Below, piece after piece: positions 8,209 through 16,644 of a DNA stretch of 64,000 nucleotides. The position numbers were made by a program, and so were the translations under genes. Each line of letters starts with the position of its first letter. Position 1 is the stretch's first letter. The notes beneath the pieces were generated by a model. The model had not been told where the DNA came from, did not search any database, and worked only from the letters and a program-made list of their open reading frames with translations. This DNA comes from Peribacillus simplex (lineage in GTDB: Bacteria > Bacillota > Bacilli > Bacillales > DSM-1321). The DNA is taken from assembly GCF_030123325.1 (NCBI RefSeq), contig NZ_CP126106.1, positions 3,686,001-3,750,000 on the forward strand, written 5' to 3'.

Positions 8209-9564
8209 TTAAATTATATTTTCGTATACCGGTTCGGAATTCTTTAATTTTTCCACCTTTTCTTCTTGACCGGAATCTGCATTAATGAAAATACGGTAGG
8301 TATCATCTTTAATCGTACCGAGAAATTCATAACAAAGAACTTCTTCACCGATATCATTGATGATTAACGCCTTTCCTTCTTCCATTATTTTTACATTAGT
8401 GTTAATTTTATCCTTAGCTTCTTTCTCGGAAATATTCGGATTCCCTATTTCCCTGGTTTTATGTGATTTTAAATACTCGTCGGCTGAAAACCCTATAACG
8501 GAACCATCATCCAATGCGATTTTGACCTTGACTGAATCTGGATAAATCTTGACGCCATTTTCTGATGTTACGAAATTCAATAATGCGATATTATCGTATT
8601 GAGCACTTTCAAATAATTCAAGTGAACTGAAATTATGTTCCTTTAAAAAATCTTCGGCTTTTGTATAGGCTTGATTCAAATCAATATTCGTTTTGTTCAC
8701 GTCCCTATTATTGATATACCAAATAGGGTAACCGCCTTTTTTTGTCAAATCCATATTCAATTCGGTATCGGAATCTTTGTCGAGGATGCTCACACTATAA
8801 AATCCAAAATCGGAACCTTTTCCGTTTTCCTCCACATTCACCTTTAAATTCTTGCTTTTTGAATGTGCATATTTTTTTGCCGTCGCAATTGCTTCTTCTT
8901 TTGTAATGGTTTCACCCTGCAAATTTTTGAAATTTTCATCCCTCTGTTGTGCAGAAGTAAAAGTCGGATTCATCTCATTCGTTTCGCCGTAACCAGATAC
9001 TTTTTTCTCTACAGTCTTTAATCCGTCGATGATCGTGTTATCCGAATTTTCTTTCCCTGATGCAAGAGCCATTTCGACATCCATCCATCTTAAATTGTTT
9101 TTAAGGACTAGATACTGCACTTTTCTTAACTCGCCCTGGATGTCCCCTGCCTGTGTGTACAAGGATTGGAGAGTCGCATATTCCTTATCATTCAATGGTT
9201 CTTTTTCAAGGTCACGTACCGCTGTTTTATAACTGAAATCCGCAATTTTAGATAAGAATTCCTCTGTCTTGTTAAAAGGAAGCAAGGTCAATGGCAACTG
9301 CCCGACATCACTTTGGGCTTCGGAAGTAATACGCCAAACATCTGTTAAAGCCGGACTTAATGAATAACGTGAATTCATTGCCAAAGTACTGCCGACCTTA
9401 TCGTGCAATATATCCACTTGATAGCTTAAATCATGAAAGGCTCGCTGATACGTATTTTCCGCGTTGATCAATACAGCATTCTTTTCCTTATGTTCTTGAT
9501 AGCCCCAGAATGCAGTTCCCGCAACAACTACAACTAGCAGGGCAATCACTATATTCCTGATCAT
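8209..9564 (-). CDS. ypeB: Germination protein YpeB
   Basis: A 451-aa protein with an N-terminal membrane anchor (residues about 4-20) and an extended extracytoplasmic region. The C-terminal half carries PepSY-type repeats (for example EAIATAKKYA, AYTKAEDFLKEH, EKEAKDKIN). YpeB is needed for stability and localisation of the cortex lytic enzyme SleB in the spore and inhibits it until germination. It lies 14 bp downstream of sleB, so the sleB-ypeB operon is conserved. Length is typical. Confidence 0.95.
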   Translation of the reverse strand: MIRNIVIALLVVVVAGTAFWGYQEHKEKNAVLINAENTYQRAFHDLSYQVDILHDKVGSTLAMNSRYSLSPALTDVWRITSEAQSDVGQLPLTLLPFNKTEEFLSKIADFSYKTAVRDLEKEPLNDKEYATLQSLYTQAGDIQGELRKVQYLVLKNNLRWMDVEMALASGKENSDNTIIDGLKTVEKKVSGYGETNEMNPTFTSAQQRDENFKNLQGETITKEEAIATAKKYAHSKSKNLKVNVEENGKGSDFGFYSVSILDKDSDTELNMDLTKKGGYPIWYINNRDVNKTNIDLNQAYTKAEDFLKEHNFSSLELFESAQYDNIALLNFVTSENGVKIYPDSVKVKIALDDGSVIGFSADEYLKSHKTREIGNPNISEKEAKDKINTNVKIMEEGKALIINDIGEEVLCYEFLGTIKDDTYRIFINADSGQEEKVEKLKNSEPVYENII

Positions 9565-9578
9565 TTTCCTTCACCTCT

Positions 9579-10418
9579 TTACTTACAAAAGATATGTTTT
9601 CCGATTCTTTTAATTTGTTCCCTTGACCAGATCCATTTGCTTGTTGCTGTAGCAGGATTAAAGTAATATTCCGCGTTACCGCTTGGATCCCACCCATTGA
9701 TAGCATCCACCACGGCTTCTTTCGCCCTTTCGTTCGGTGTCAGCCAAATCTGTCCATCCGCAACAGCCGTAAAGGCCCCAGGTTCAAATATCACTCCAGA
9801 AATGGTATTAGGAAAGGCAGCACTTTCCACCCTATTCAGAATTACTGCTGCAACTGCAACCTGACCAGTATATGGCTCCCCTCGGGCCTCTCCATAAACG
9901 GCATTGGCCATCAGCTGAATATCGTTTTGAGAATATCCTCCTGGAAGATTGGCTGATGTCGTTGTTTTGGAAGGGGCATTTCCGGAAGCGGCCCCTCCGG
10001 AAGTAGATCCATTTCCTTTCGCTTTTACCTGTTTTTCAATGGGGACTCCCCCATAATAGGTGAACTCGTTCCCTTTATTGATCTGTTCGTGAACAAATTG
10101 TTTATTGAAATTAGACGCATTGGTCAACTTCTGTTTTGTTGTTGTCCCTGCCAAACCATCGATTGGAAGCCCGAAATCTTGTTGAAAGTTTCGAAGTGCC
10201 CAATAAGTGCCCCATCCATAGGCTCCATCAATCTTTCCTTTATAGTAACCGATGTTTTGCAGACGTGCCTGCAGTTCAATTACATCATCTCCAACCGCAC
10301 CTTTTTGAATGACTTGGCCCGAAAAGGCATTTGTTCTTGTTTCCGGGTAAATTACGAAACAAATAGCTATACACGAAAACAGCAAAAGCCATTTCCATTT
10401 TGACGAAATTCCTTTCAT
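9579..10418 (-). CDS. sleB: Spore cortex-lytic enzyme SleB
   Basis: The protein has 279 aa starting at MKGISSKW (10418), with AGGAG 8 bases upstream. A signal peptide ends near residue 32 (ETRTNAFS). A peptidoglycan-binding domain follows (residues about 36-100, with VIELQARLQNIGYYKG and GTYWALRNFQ). After a Gly/Ser-rich linker comes the Hydrolase_2 catalytic domain (about 165-279, with GEARGEPYTGQVAVAAVILNR). SleB is a lytic transglycosylase acting on muramic-lactam cortex during germination. Expression in the forespore is expected, but I could not assign a clean SigG promoter. Confidence 0.96.
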   Translation of the reverse strand: MKGISSKWKWLLLFSCIAICFVIYPETRTNAFSGQVIQKGAVGDDVIELQARLQNIGYYKGKIDGAYGWGTYWALRNFQQDFGLPIDGLAGTTTKQKLTNASNFNKQFVHEQINKGNEFTYYGGVPIEKQVKAKGNGSTSGGAASGNAPSKTTTSANLPGGYSQNDIQLMANAVYGEARGEPYTGQVAVAAVILNRVESAAFPNTISGVIFEPGAFTAVADGQIWLTPNERAKEAVVDAINGWDPSGNAEYYFNPATATSKWIWSREQIKRIGKHIFCK

Positions 10419-10491
10419 CAAAAACACTCCTCTTTTTCTTGAATTAATGTAATTCTATTTTCTTCTTTACGGGTTTTTTTATTCCAAACAT

Positions 10492-10532
10492 AAAAAAAAC
10501 GGAGCGGGCAAAATATGCCAGCACTCCGTTTT
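10492..10532 (-). terminator. Terminator after prsW
   Basis: An imperfect stem of ACGGAG...CTCCGT with an inner GGCA/TGCC helix is followed on the minus strand by eight T residues, directly after prsW and upstream of sleB. Confidence 0.8.
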
Positions 10533-10543
10533 GATAGTATTCG

Positions 10544-11230
10544 TCATTTGCTAAGGAAATGATTTTGTGAAAGTTTTTTTGCGTGAAAGTCAGACAACAA
10601 ACGTGCTTTCTTTACTTTTTTCATACCTAACCACCATAGATAAATCATGAATGGCATAATAAAGTACACCCAAAATTTTTGGGAGACTAAAATATAATCG
10701 TAAACCCCATGTAACGAAATCGGTATGATCAATGCCAATAATAAGTAGACCCTATTATTCGAAGCCGAAAATTTAGCCTTGCCCAAATAATATCCCATGA
10801 TCACACCGAACAAAGCATGACTGGATACAGGGAGAACCGCCCTGAGAAAAGCGTGTTCCACCCCGTTGGCCAGCAGGTACAAAATATTCTCCATCGTGGC
10901 AAACCCAAGGGAGACTGCCGCTCCGTAAACAATTCCATCATATGGTTCATCGAATGCCACATGCTGATAAATAACATAAATGAGTATGAACCACTTGAAG
11001 AATTCCTCAAGCAATGCAGCCCATAAAAAAGCATTTGCTAAATCAGTATTCAGGATATGTTCGGTTTCGAGCACATACTGTATGAACATAATCGGCAATA
11101 CAAGAAATACACCGAATAAAAATGTTTTGACCACAACCGATATCGGTTCGGTTTCATATTGATCTTTCAAATAGAAATAGCTCAGTAGCGCCAACCCTGG
11201 CGCAATAGCCGCTGACAACATGACCAGCAT
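10544..11230 (-). CDS. prsW: Site-1 intramembrane protease PrsW
   Basis: A 228-aa polytopic membrane protein with about six to eight hydrophobic helices. It carries the family motifs LLEEFFKWF (E75, E76, K79) and conserved histidines in VSSHALFG and SLHGVYDY. In B. subtilis PrsW makes the first cut in anti-sigma factor RsiW, releasing SigW under envelope stress. Its substrate here is inferred; RsiX in this window is not a known target. The start at 11230 follows GAGGG. Confidence 0.92.
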   Translation of the reverse strand: MLVMLSAAIAPGLALLSYFYLKDQYETEPISVVVKTFLFGVFLVLPIMFIQYVLETEHILNTDLANAFLWAALLEEFFKWFILIYVIYQHVAFDEPYDGIVYGAAVSLGFATMENILYLLANGVEHAFLRAVLPVSSHALFGVIMGYYLGKAKFSASNNRVYLLLALIIPISLHGVYDYILVSQKFWVYFIMPFMIYLWWLGMKKVKKARLLSDFHAKKLSQNHFLSK

Positions 11231-11327
11231 TAGCTGACCCTCTTTTCATCTTCTTTTCCTTAATCGTACCATGGAATGAAGAAAAACTGAATCCAAGAAT
11301 CAAGACTTCCAAATTTTATTTTATCCC

Positions 11328-12293
11328 TCAGTACTTAAAGAAGCTCTCATCTATCTGGTTTCCGCTTGCCAGCATGACAGCTAACTTAATTCGAGCCTTC
11401 TTGCTATCATAATCAGCGCCTAATATCACACCTCGTTGTTTTAAATCAAATGCGCTGCCTTCATAATCATAAGCGGGGTAAACTTTTCCTTCTTCTGCAC
11501 TTGTAGTCATGATGATCGTAATCCCTTTATCGATTGCAGCTTGTATGGAAGTTACCATTAAAGGGGTAACTTGTCCCCGTCCTACACCCTCAAGCACAAT
11601 TCCTTTCGCACCGTCTGCAACCGCAGCATCAATAAAGAGGCCATCAGCGCCTGTATGGCATTTGATGATATCCACCCTGGGGATGCGATTCTCAATATCA
11701 TAACACTCCCTATGTATAGGTTTTTGATAGATGCTGACTACATCATTATCAATTATCCCCAAATATCCATAGCCAAATGATTCGAACCCCTGCAAATTGG
11801 AAGCATGAACTTTTTTGACATACTTTGCAGAATAGATCCGCTCATTAAAAACGACCACTACCCCAACATCCCTAATAAGATCACTCGCGGCGCATAATAT
11901 CGAATTCCTTAGATTGGAATATACATCGGTGCCCACCTCTTGAGGAGAACGTTGGGAGCCGGTTAATACGATAGGACGTTGATCCTTACTCGTGACATCA
12001 AGGAAATAAGCCGTTTCCTCAAGTGTATCCGTACCGTGGGTCACGACGATTCCCGTAACTTCGGGATCCTCCAATTCCTTTTGAACGGCTGACTTAAGCT
12101 GTTGCATTTTCTCAAAGGACATGGACATGCTTGAAATCCGGAAAAGATCAATCACTTTAACCTCGATATCGTTGGGCAATTCGCAAAGTGATGCCAACTC
12201 ATGGCCAGTCAATGCACCAGAGGCCAACATACCATTCACAGTTTCTTTACTGGCAATAGTCCCACCAGTCGTTATTAATGATATTTTTTCCAT
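11328..12293 (-). CDS. ansA: L-asparaginase (type I family)
   Basis: A 321-aa asparaginase starting at MEKISLITTGGTIAS (12293, behind GAGGAG). Both catalytic threonine motifs are present: TTGGTIAS at residues about 8-15 and VVTHGTDTLEETA near residue 85. It hydrolyses asparagine to aspartate and ammonia. No signal peptide is visible, so it is cytosolic. No aspartase gene follows, unlike the B. subtilis ansAB operon. It lies 27 bp downstream of ypdA. Confidence 0.92.
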   Translation of the reverse strand: MEKISLITTGGTIASKETVNGMLASGALTGHELASLCELPNDIEVKVIDLFRISSMSMSFEKMQQLKSAVQKELEDPEVTGIVVTHGTDTLEETAYFLDVTSKDQRPIVLTGSQRSPQEVGTDVYSNLRNSILCAASDLIRDVGVVVVFNERIYSAKYVKKVHASNLQGFESFGYGYLGIIDNDVVSIYQKPIHRECYDIENRIPRVDIIKCHTGADGLFIDAAVADGAKGIVLEGVGRGQVTPLMVTSIQAAIDKGITIIMTTSAEEGKVYPAYDYEGSAFDLKQRGVILGADYDSKKARIKLAVMLASGNQIDESFFKY

Positions 12294-12319
12294 ACAGTCA
12301 CTGCTCCTCATTTAAATAA

Positions 12320-13288
12320 TCACTTTTCTTTAACAGCCAAATGATAGGCAATCAATCCCCCATGAAACCTGCCGTTCTCGATGAAGATTTCGTTCGCATT
12401 ATTTCCGGCTGCCAGAACTCCTGCAATATAAAGACCTTTAACGTTCGTCTCCATCGTTTCCTCGTTATATGCGGGCCTACCAGTCTCCTTATCAATAGTA
12501 ATGCCCATTGAAGCTAAAAAGGAATGGTCAGGATGGTAACCAGTCATTGCAAATACAAAATCATTTTTAATGACTTTTTCCTCAGTACCCACATGATAGA
12601 TGACGCTGTCTTCCGTTATCCTGTCAACATTTGCATTAAATTCCATCTTAATGGTTCCATTGCGGACTAATGATTCAAATTCAGGAAGAATCCAAGGTTT
12701 GATACTTGGGGAGTAATCCGATCCTCTATAAAGTACTGAAACCCTTGCTCCTGATTTGACCAATTCCAGAGCGGCATCCACACTTGAGTTTTTGCCACCG
12801 ATGACTGCAACATCACAATTGAAGTAGGGATGTCCCTCCTTGAAGTAATGAAACACTTTAGGGAGTTGTTCACCCGGTATGCACATATAGTTAGGATGAT
12901 CATAGTAACCGGTCGATATGATCACATGCAAAGCTGTATACTCACCTTTCGATGTCTTGACTAAAAACTTCCCATCTTCTCGTTTTTCCACCTTTTCCAC
13001 TTTTTCGAATTTATTGACCCGCAATTCTTTCCTTCTGGCTACCTCCCTATAATAGGCTAGCGCCTGATTGCGGACCGGTTTACGGTTTTCGATTATAAAA
13101 GCGATATCACCAATCTCGAGTTTTTCACTCGAACTGAAAAACGTTTGATGTGTCGGATAACGGTAAATGGAATCAACCACATTGCCTTTTTCAATGATCA
13201 AGGACTGTATGCCCACTTCTTTAAGAGCGATTGCAGCAGCCAATCCACAAGGGCCCCCACCTATGATAATGACTTCTTCAACATTCAT
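12320..13288 (-). CDS. ypdA: Bacillithiol disulfide reductase YpdA
   Basis: A 322-aa flavoprotein of the thioredoxin-reductase-like family with GGGPCGLAAA (FAD Rossmann motif with the characteristic Cys, residues about 10-19) and a second dinucleotide motif VIGGKNSSVDAA near residue 164. YpdA uses NADPH to reduce oxidised bacillithiol disulfide in the cytosol. It lacks the CxxC of thioredoxin reductases, as expected. Position beside the glutamate dehydrogenase gene matches B. subtilis. Confidence 0.93.
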   Translation of the reverse strand: MNVEEVIIIGGGPCGLAAAIALKEVGIQSLIIEKGNVVDSIYRYPTHQTFFSSSEKLEIGDIAFIIENRKPVRNQALAYYREVARRKELRVNKFEKVEKVEKREDGKFLVKTSKGEYTALHVIISTGYYDHPNYMCIPGEQLPKVFHYFKEGHPYFNCDVAVIGGKNSSVDAALELVKSGARVSVLYRGSDYSPSIKPWILPEFESLVRNGTIKMEFNANVDRITEDSVIYHVGTEEKVIKNDFVFAMTGYHPDHSFLASMGITIDKETGRPAYNEETMETNVKGLYIAGVLAAGNNANEIFIENGRFHGGLIAYHLAVKEK

Positions 13289-13338
13289 CTTTATTCCACT
13301 GCCTTTCCATGCACTATGTAATACGTTCGTCTAAAAAT

Positions 13339-13371
13339 AAAAACTCCTATCAATACATGATAGGAGTTTTT
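13339..13371 (-). terminator. Terminator after glutamate dehydrogenase gene
   Basis: A perfect 14-bp stem, AAAAACTCCTATCA and its complement, has a 5-nt loop and poly-A/poly-T flanks. Confidence 0.85.
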
Positions 13372-13439
13372 ACAAATCATTTCAATGATAATGCAATGAA
13401 CATGATTTTAACTATAAATCAATACAGGATTTGAATCTT

Positions 13440-14717
13440 TTAGATCCAACCACGGAAGCGAGAAGCTTCAGCCATTTTTCTTACGCCAATCATATAAGCC
13501 GCTAGGCGCATATCAACACGTCTTGATTGTGCAAGTTCATAAATGTTATTAAAGGATTTCACAAGGATTTTTTCCAGCTTTTCGTCAACTTCTTCTTCAG
13601 ACCAGTAATACCCTTGATTATTTTGTACCCATTCGAAGTAAGAAACCGTTACACCGCCAGCAGAAGCAAGGACATCAGGAACAAGAAGGATTCCGCGATC
13701 CGTAAGGATTTGTGTCGCTTCAATCGTTGTAGGTCCGTTAGCTGCCTCGACAACGATCGATGCTTTGATATCAGCAGCATTTTCTTCAGTGATTTGGTTT
13801 TCAATTGCAGCCGGAACTAAAATATCACATTCCAATTCAAGCAGTTCTTTATTTGAAATTGTGCTTTTAAACAATTTCGTTACGGTTCCGAAACTATCTC
13901 TCCGATCGAGAAGATAATCGATATCCAATCCTTCAGGATCATGAAGAGCACCATATGCATCCGAAATCCCAATAACTTTGGCACCTGCGTCATGCATGAA
14001 TTTAGCCAAGAAACTACCTGCGTTACCAAAACCTTGAATGACTACCCGTGCACCTTTAATATCAATGCCGCGTTTCTTGGCAGCTTCATTGATACAGATT
14101 GTCACACCCTTGGCAGTGGCTGATTCACGGCCATGAGAACCGCCAAGCACTAGCGGTTTACCCGTAATGAATCCTGGCGAGTTGAATTCATCCATACGGC
14201 TGTATTCATCCATCATCCAAGCCATGATTTGGGAGTTTGTAAATACATCAGGTGCCGGGATATCTTTAGTCGGCCCCACGATTTGGCTAATTGCGCGAAC
14301 ATAGCCCCGGCTCAGCCTTTCAAGTTCACGGAAAGACATATTACGAGGATCACAAACGATACCGCCTTTACCGCCGCCGTATGGCAAATCAACGATACCG
14401 CATTTCAAGCTCATCCAAATGGATAATGCCTTCACTTCACGTTCCGTTACATTAGGGTGAAAACGGATACCACCTTTTGTAGGCCCAACAGCATCGTTAT
14501 GCTGTGCACGGTAACCAGTGAAAATTTTAACCGAGCCATCATCCATGCGGACCGGTATCTTCACCGTTAATAAACGCAATGGTTCCTTTAACAGCTCAAA
14601 AACTTCTTCCGGGTAACCCAGCTTATCCAAAGCTTTATGTATTACAGTTTGGGTAGACCTCAGTACGTCGTGTTTTTCTTCTTCATTTACATGGCTATTG
14701 CCTTTTGCCGATTCCAT
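13440..14717 (-). CDS. gudB: NAD-specific glutamate dehydrogenase
   Basis: A 425-aa Glu/Leu/Phe/Val dehydrogenase behind AGGAGG. Signature motifs are PTKGGIRFHP (substrate lysine), PYGGGKGGI (catalytic lysine), PAPDVFT, and the NAD-binding GFGNAGSF near residue 230. It deaminates glutamate to 2-oxoglutarate. The locus beside ypdA is that of B. subtilis gudB rather than rocG. The region TEREVKALSIWMSLK reads normally, without the inactivating 9-bp duplication of strain 168, so the enzyme should be active. Confidence 0.93.
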   Translation of the reverse strand: MESAKGNSHVNEEEKHDVLRSTQTVIHKALDKLGYPEEVFELLKEPLRLLTVKIPVRMDDGSVKIFTGYRAQHNDAVGPTKGGIRFHPNVTEREVKALSIWMSLKCGIVDLPYGGGKGGIVCDPRNMSFRELERLSRGYVRAISQIVGPTKDIPAPDVFTNSQIMAWMMDEYSRMDEFNSPGFITGKPLVLGGSHGRESATAKGVTICINEAAKKRGIDIKGARVVIQGFGNAGSFLAKFMHDAGAKVIGISDAYGALHDPEGLDIDYLLDRRDSFGTVTKLFKSTISNKELLELECDILVPAAIENQITEENAADIKASIVVEAANGPTTIEATQILTDRGILLVPDVLASAGGVTVSYFEWVQNNQGYYWSEEEVDEKLEKILVKSFNNIYELAQSRRVDMRLAAYMIGVRKMAEASRFRGWI

Positions 14718-14918
14718 TGAAAGTACCTCCTAGAAAATCTCCATATATAAAATTATAATGTACAAAATAGTCCTCTTCATGTGCTAGTATACACCTTCGT
14801 TACATTAATGCAAGAGTAAAAATGGGAATTTAAAAGTTGGAAATATTCTAAAAATGAAAACGTTATCATATCAACTGTTTTCTTACTCTATTAACGTATA
14901 TCCACTTCGGCAGAAAGT

Positions 14919-14974
14919 TGAGACAAAAAAGGCAAACCGCATTGTTTTTACCATAATGTGGCTGCCTTGTCTCA
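14919..14974 (-). terminator. Long imperfect hairpin after mecB
   Basis: TGAGACAA...TTGTCTCA closes a hairpin with inner GGCA/TGCC and CGCATT/AATGTG pairing. On the minus strand the 3' arm contains TTTTTTG. It follows the mecB stop by 11 bp and also lies in the gudB upstream region. Confidence 0.5.
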
Positions 14975-14985
14975 TTTGTTTTACA

Positions 14986-15561
14986 TCAGCTAAAATGTGT
15001 GAGCAAAACATGTATCGCTTCATTTTCGATTATACATGTTCCATATTCATTGATGCGGCTGAGTGTCAATGTAGATGCATGGCCATACTCAGCCGCTAAA
15101 GATATGACCGTGTCATAGGTCGTGTCTTTAACATTTTCGATAAGTAAATAGTATCTTCCCTCAAAATGATAAAGAGTACTATTAAGCAAACCTTGAAAAG
15201 ATAATCTACGACATAATTGGACGATATCTTCAAAGTCATTGAAAACATACAGAATATGGGGGAAATCATCTATTTTCACTTGTAAATCCAAGAATTCCTC
15301 TTCGTCAGTCAATAATTCCTCTTCGTCCTTTGTCACAATGATTATCAATCCTTGTGCAGGCAAAGAGAAAATTTCAATTGCAATGGAACCACTCATTTTA
15401 AAGCTGAGTTCTTCGCACGCTTCTTCGACCATATCCTGAAATAGCTTGTGGACCTTTAAGGAATTCCCTAAAATATCTTCTTTTGTTATGCCTCTATCAA
15501 TTAAATCATCAAGGGTCAAAAAAATCTTGATTTTATTATTAGTTAATCGCTCCAGCTTCAT
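14986..15561 (-). CDS. mecB: MecA-type adaptor protein 2 (YpbH/MecB)
   Basis: A 191-aa MecA-family protein starting at MKLERLTNNKIKIFLTLDDL (15561). The N-terminal domain (residues about 1-80) binds substrates and the C-terminal half (about 105-191) binds ClpC; they are joined by an acidic linker rich in Glu and Asp (DEEELLTDEEEFLD). In B. subtilis YpbH is a MecA paralog that delivers substrates to ClpCP. The GGGGG ribosome site is buried in a strong hairpin just upstream, described separately. Length is slightly below that of MecA. Confidence 0.88.
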   Translation of the reverse strand: MKLERLTNNKIKIFLTLDDLIDRGITKEDILGNSLKVHKLFQDMVEEACEELSFKMSGSIAIEIFSLPAQGLIIIVTKDEEELLTDEEEFLDLQVKIDDFPHILYVFNDFEDIVQLCRRLSFQGLLNSTLYHFEGRYYLLIENVKDTTYDTVISLAAEYGHASTLTLSRINEYGTCIIENEAIHVLLTHFS

Positions 15562-15567
15562 AAAAAA

Positions 15568-15623
15568 ATGCCCCCTGGTTACCATCTTCATACATCATAT
15601 GAAGCCTTGGTCGCAGGGTGCAT
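15568..15623 (-). promoter_or_regulatory. Hairpin with T-run masking the mecB ribosome site
   Basis: On the minus strand ATGCACCCTG pairs with CAGGGGGCAT (9 of 10 pairs), enclosing a second 6-bp helix (CTTCAT/ATGAAG). Seven T residues follow and abut the mecB ATG. It can act as a terminator for the upstream MerR gene and also hide the mecB GGGGG site. Confidence 0.6.
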
Positions 15624-15652
15624 ATCCATTATTTCTCTTAAGCCGGCCGCCG

Positions 15653-16546
15653 CTAACCTTTCAGCCATTCCTCCCATTTCGATTGCGTGTCCCCCATTAA
15701 AACTCCGCTGAAGGCCGTACGGTTTTCCTCGGAAATAAGGCTTAGCGCCGCACCGCCAAGACCCACCTTCAAATCCGGGAAATCCTTTATTAATGCTTCA
15801 ACCAGCCTAAATGTTCCATCAAGATTCTCTTTCAGTGAACATGACATGAATAGGTACGAGGGCTTTATGATGTTTAAGACGGTGTAAAGGTCATTATCAG
15901 CAATGGATTCACCTAAATAAATGGTTTCATACCCTTTCCTCTTTAAAAAAACGGTAAAGACCAAAAGTCCAAATTCATGTTTTTCACCGGGAGCACAAAC
16001 GGTAAGGGCTTTCGGAAGAAAACCATTAGTCGGAATGGTATGCATAACTGAACTGATCCTGGATTTCAGGATGTTCGACGCAAAGTGTTCATGAGCGGAA
16101 GTAATTTCTCCACTTTCCCACTTATCCCCAATCTGAACCAATATGGAGCCAAGTACATCAACTATGGTTTGTTCGATCGTATACATACTGAATGCTTGGC
16201 TTATCAGCATATGAGCTTTATTTTCATTGAAATTCAATAGAGCATCGATTAATTCATCCGCTAACTTAATCGCTTGTTCATCCTTACGGTTCGTTTCAGG
16301 AACTCCAGGAACTAGAGTGCCAGTACTTTCGAGGAGTGAAACGGCTTGGCTTATTGTAAAACCTTGCTTTGTTTTATTGATTAGCCACTTAAGGATTTGC
16401 AGATGTTTTTCAGTATACAGCCGGTGACCCGATTCATTCCTGACAGGCTCGATAAATTTATAGCGCCTTTCCCATGCCCTAAGGGTTCCCGACTGAATGT
16501 CCAGCAGTTTTGAAACTGCCTTTATATTATATTTACCTTCTTGCAT
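15653..16546 (-). CDS. MerR-family regulator with B12-binding domain (CarH/LitR-like)
   Basis: A 297-aa protein with three parts: an N-terminal MerR HTH (residues 7-75, YNIKAVSKLLDIQSGTLRAW); a four-helix bundle with W143-x9-E153-H154; and a cobalamin-binding Rossmann domain with E188-x-H190-x-x-G193. The Wx9EH motif and lower-axial histidine are hallmarks of CarH/LitR photoreceptors, which use adenosylcobalamin to sense light and release DNA on illumination. I infer light-responsive repression. It replaces nothing obvious in B. subtilis; no carotenoid or photolyase genes are adjacent, so its targets lie elsewhere. Promoter at 16589-16617. Confidence 0.85.
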   Translation of the reverse strand: MQEGKYNIKAVSKLLDIQSGTLRAWERRYKFIEPVRNESGHRLYTEKHLQILKWLINKTKQGFTISQAVSLLESTGTLVPGVPETNRKDEQAIKLADELIDALLNFNENKAHMLISQAFSMYTIEQTIVDVLGSILVQIGDKWESGEITSAHEHFASNILKSRISSVMHTIPTNGFLPKALTVCAPGEKHEFGLLVFTVFLKRKGYETIYLGESIADNDLYTVLNIIKPSYLFMSCSLKENLDGTFRLVEALIKDFPDLKVGLGGAALSLISEENRTAFSGVLMGDTQSKWEEWLKG

Positions 16547-16588
16547 GGTTTTACAAGGCCTCCAATAACTGTACGATCATTTGTTGAA

Positions 16589-16617
16589 ATTATAGTGGAT
16601 TTTTCACGGTCTGTAAA
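16589..16617 (-). promoter_or_regulatory. Candidate SigA promoter of the MerR/B12 regulator
   Basis: TTTACA, 17-bp spacer, perfect TATAAT on the minus strand, about 40 bp before the coding sequence. TGTAAAA-like motifs occur on both sides and could be autoregulatory sites. Confidence 0.6.
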
Positions 16618-16644
16618 ATTCCGATATGCTCGTTTATTAGCAGC

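Noticed and set aside
10419..10490. SigG promoter of sleB
   Set aside because: TGGAATA and nearby A/T-rich elements do not pair with a convincing CATACTA-like -10 at correct spacing.
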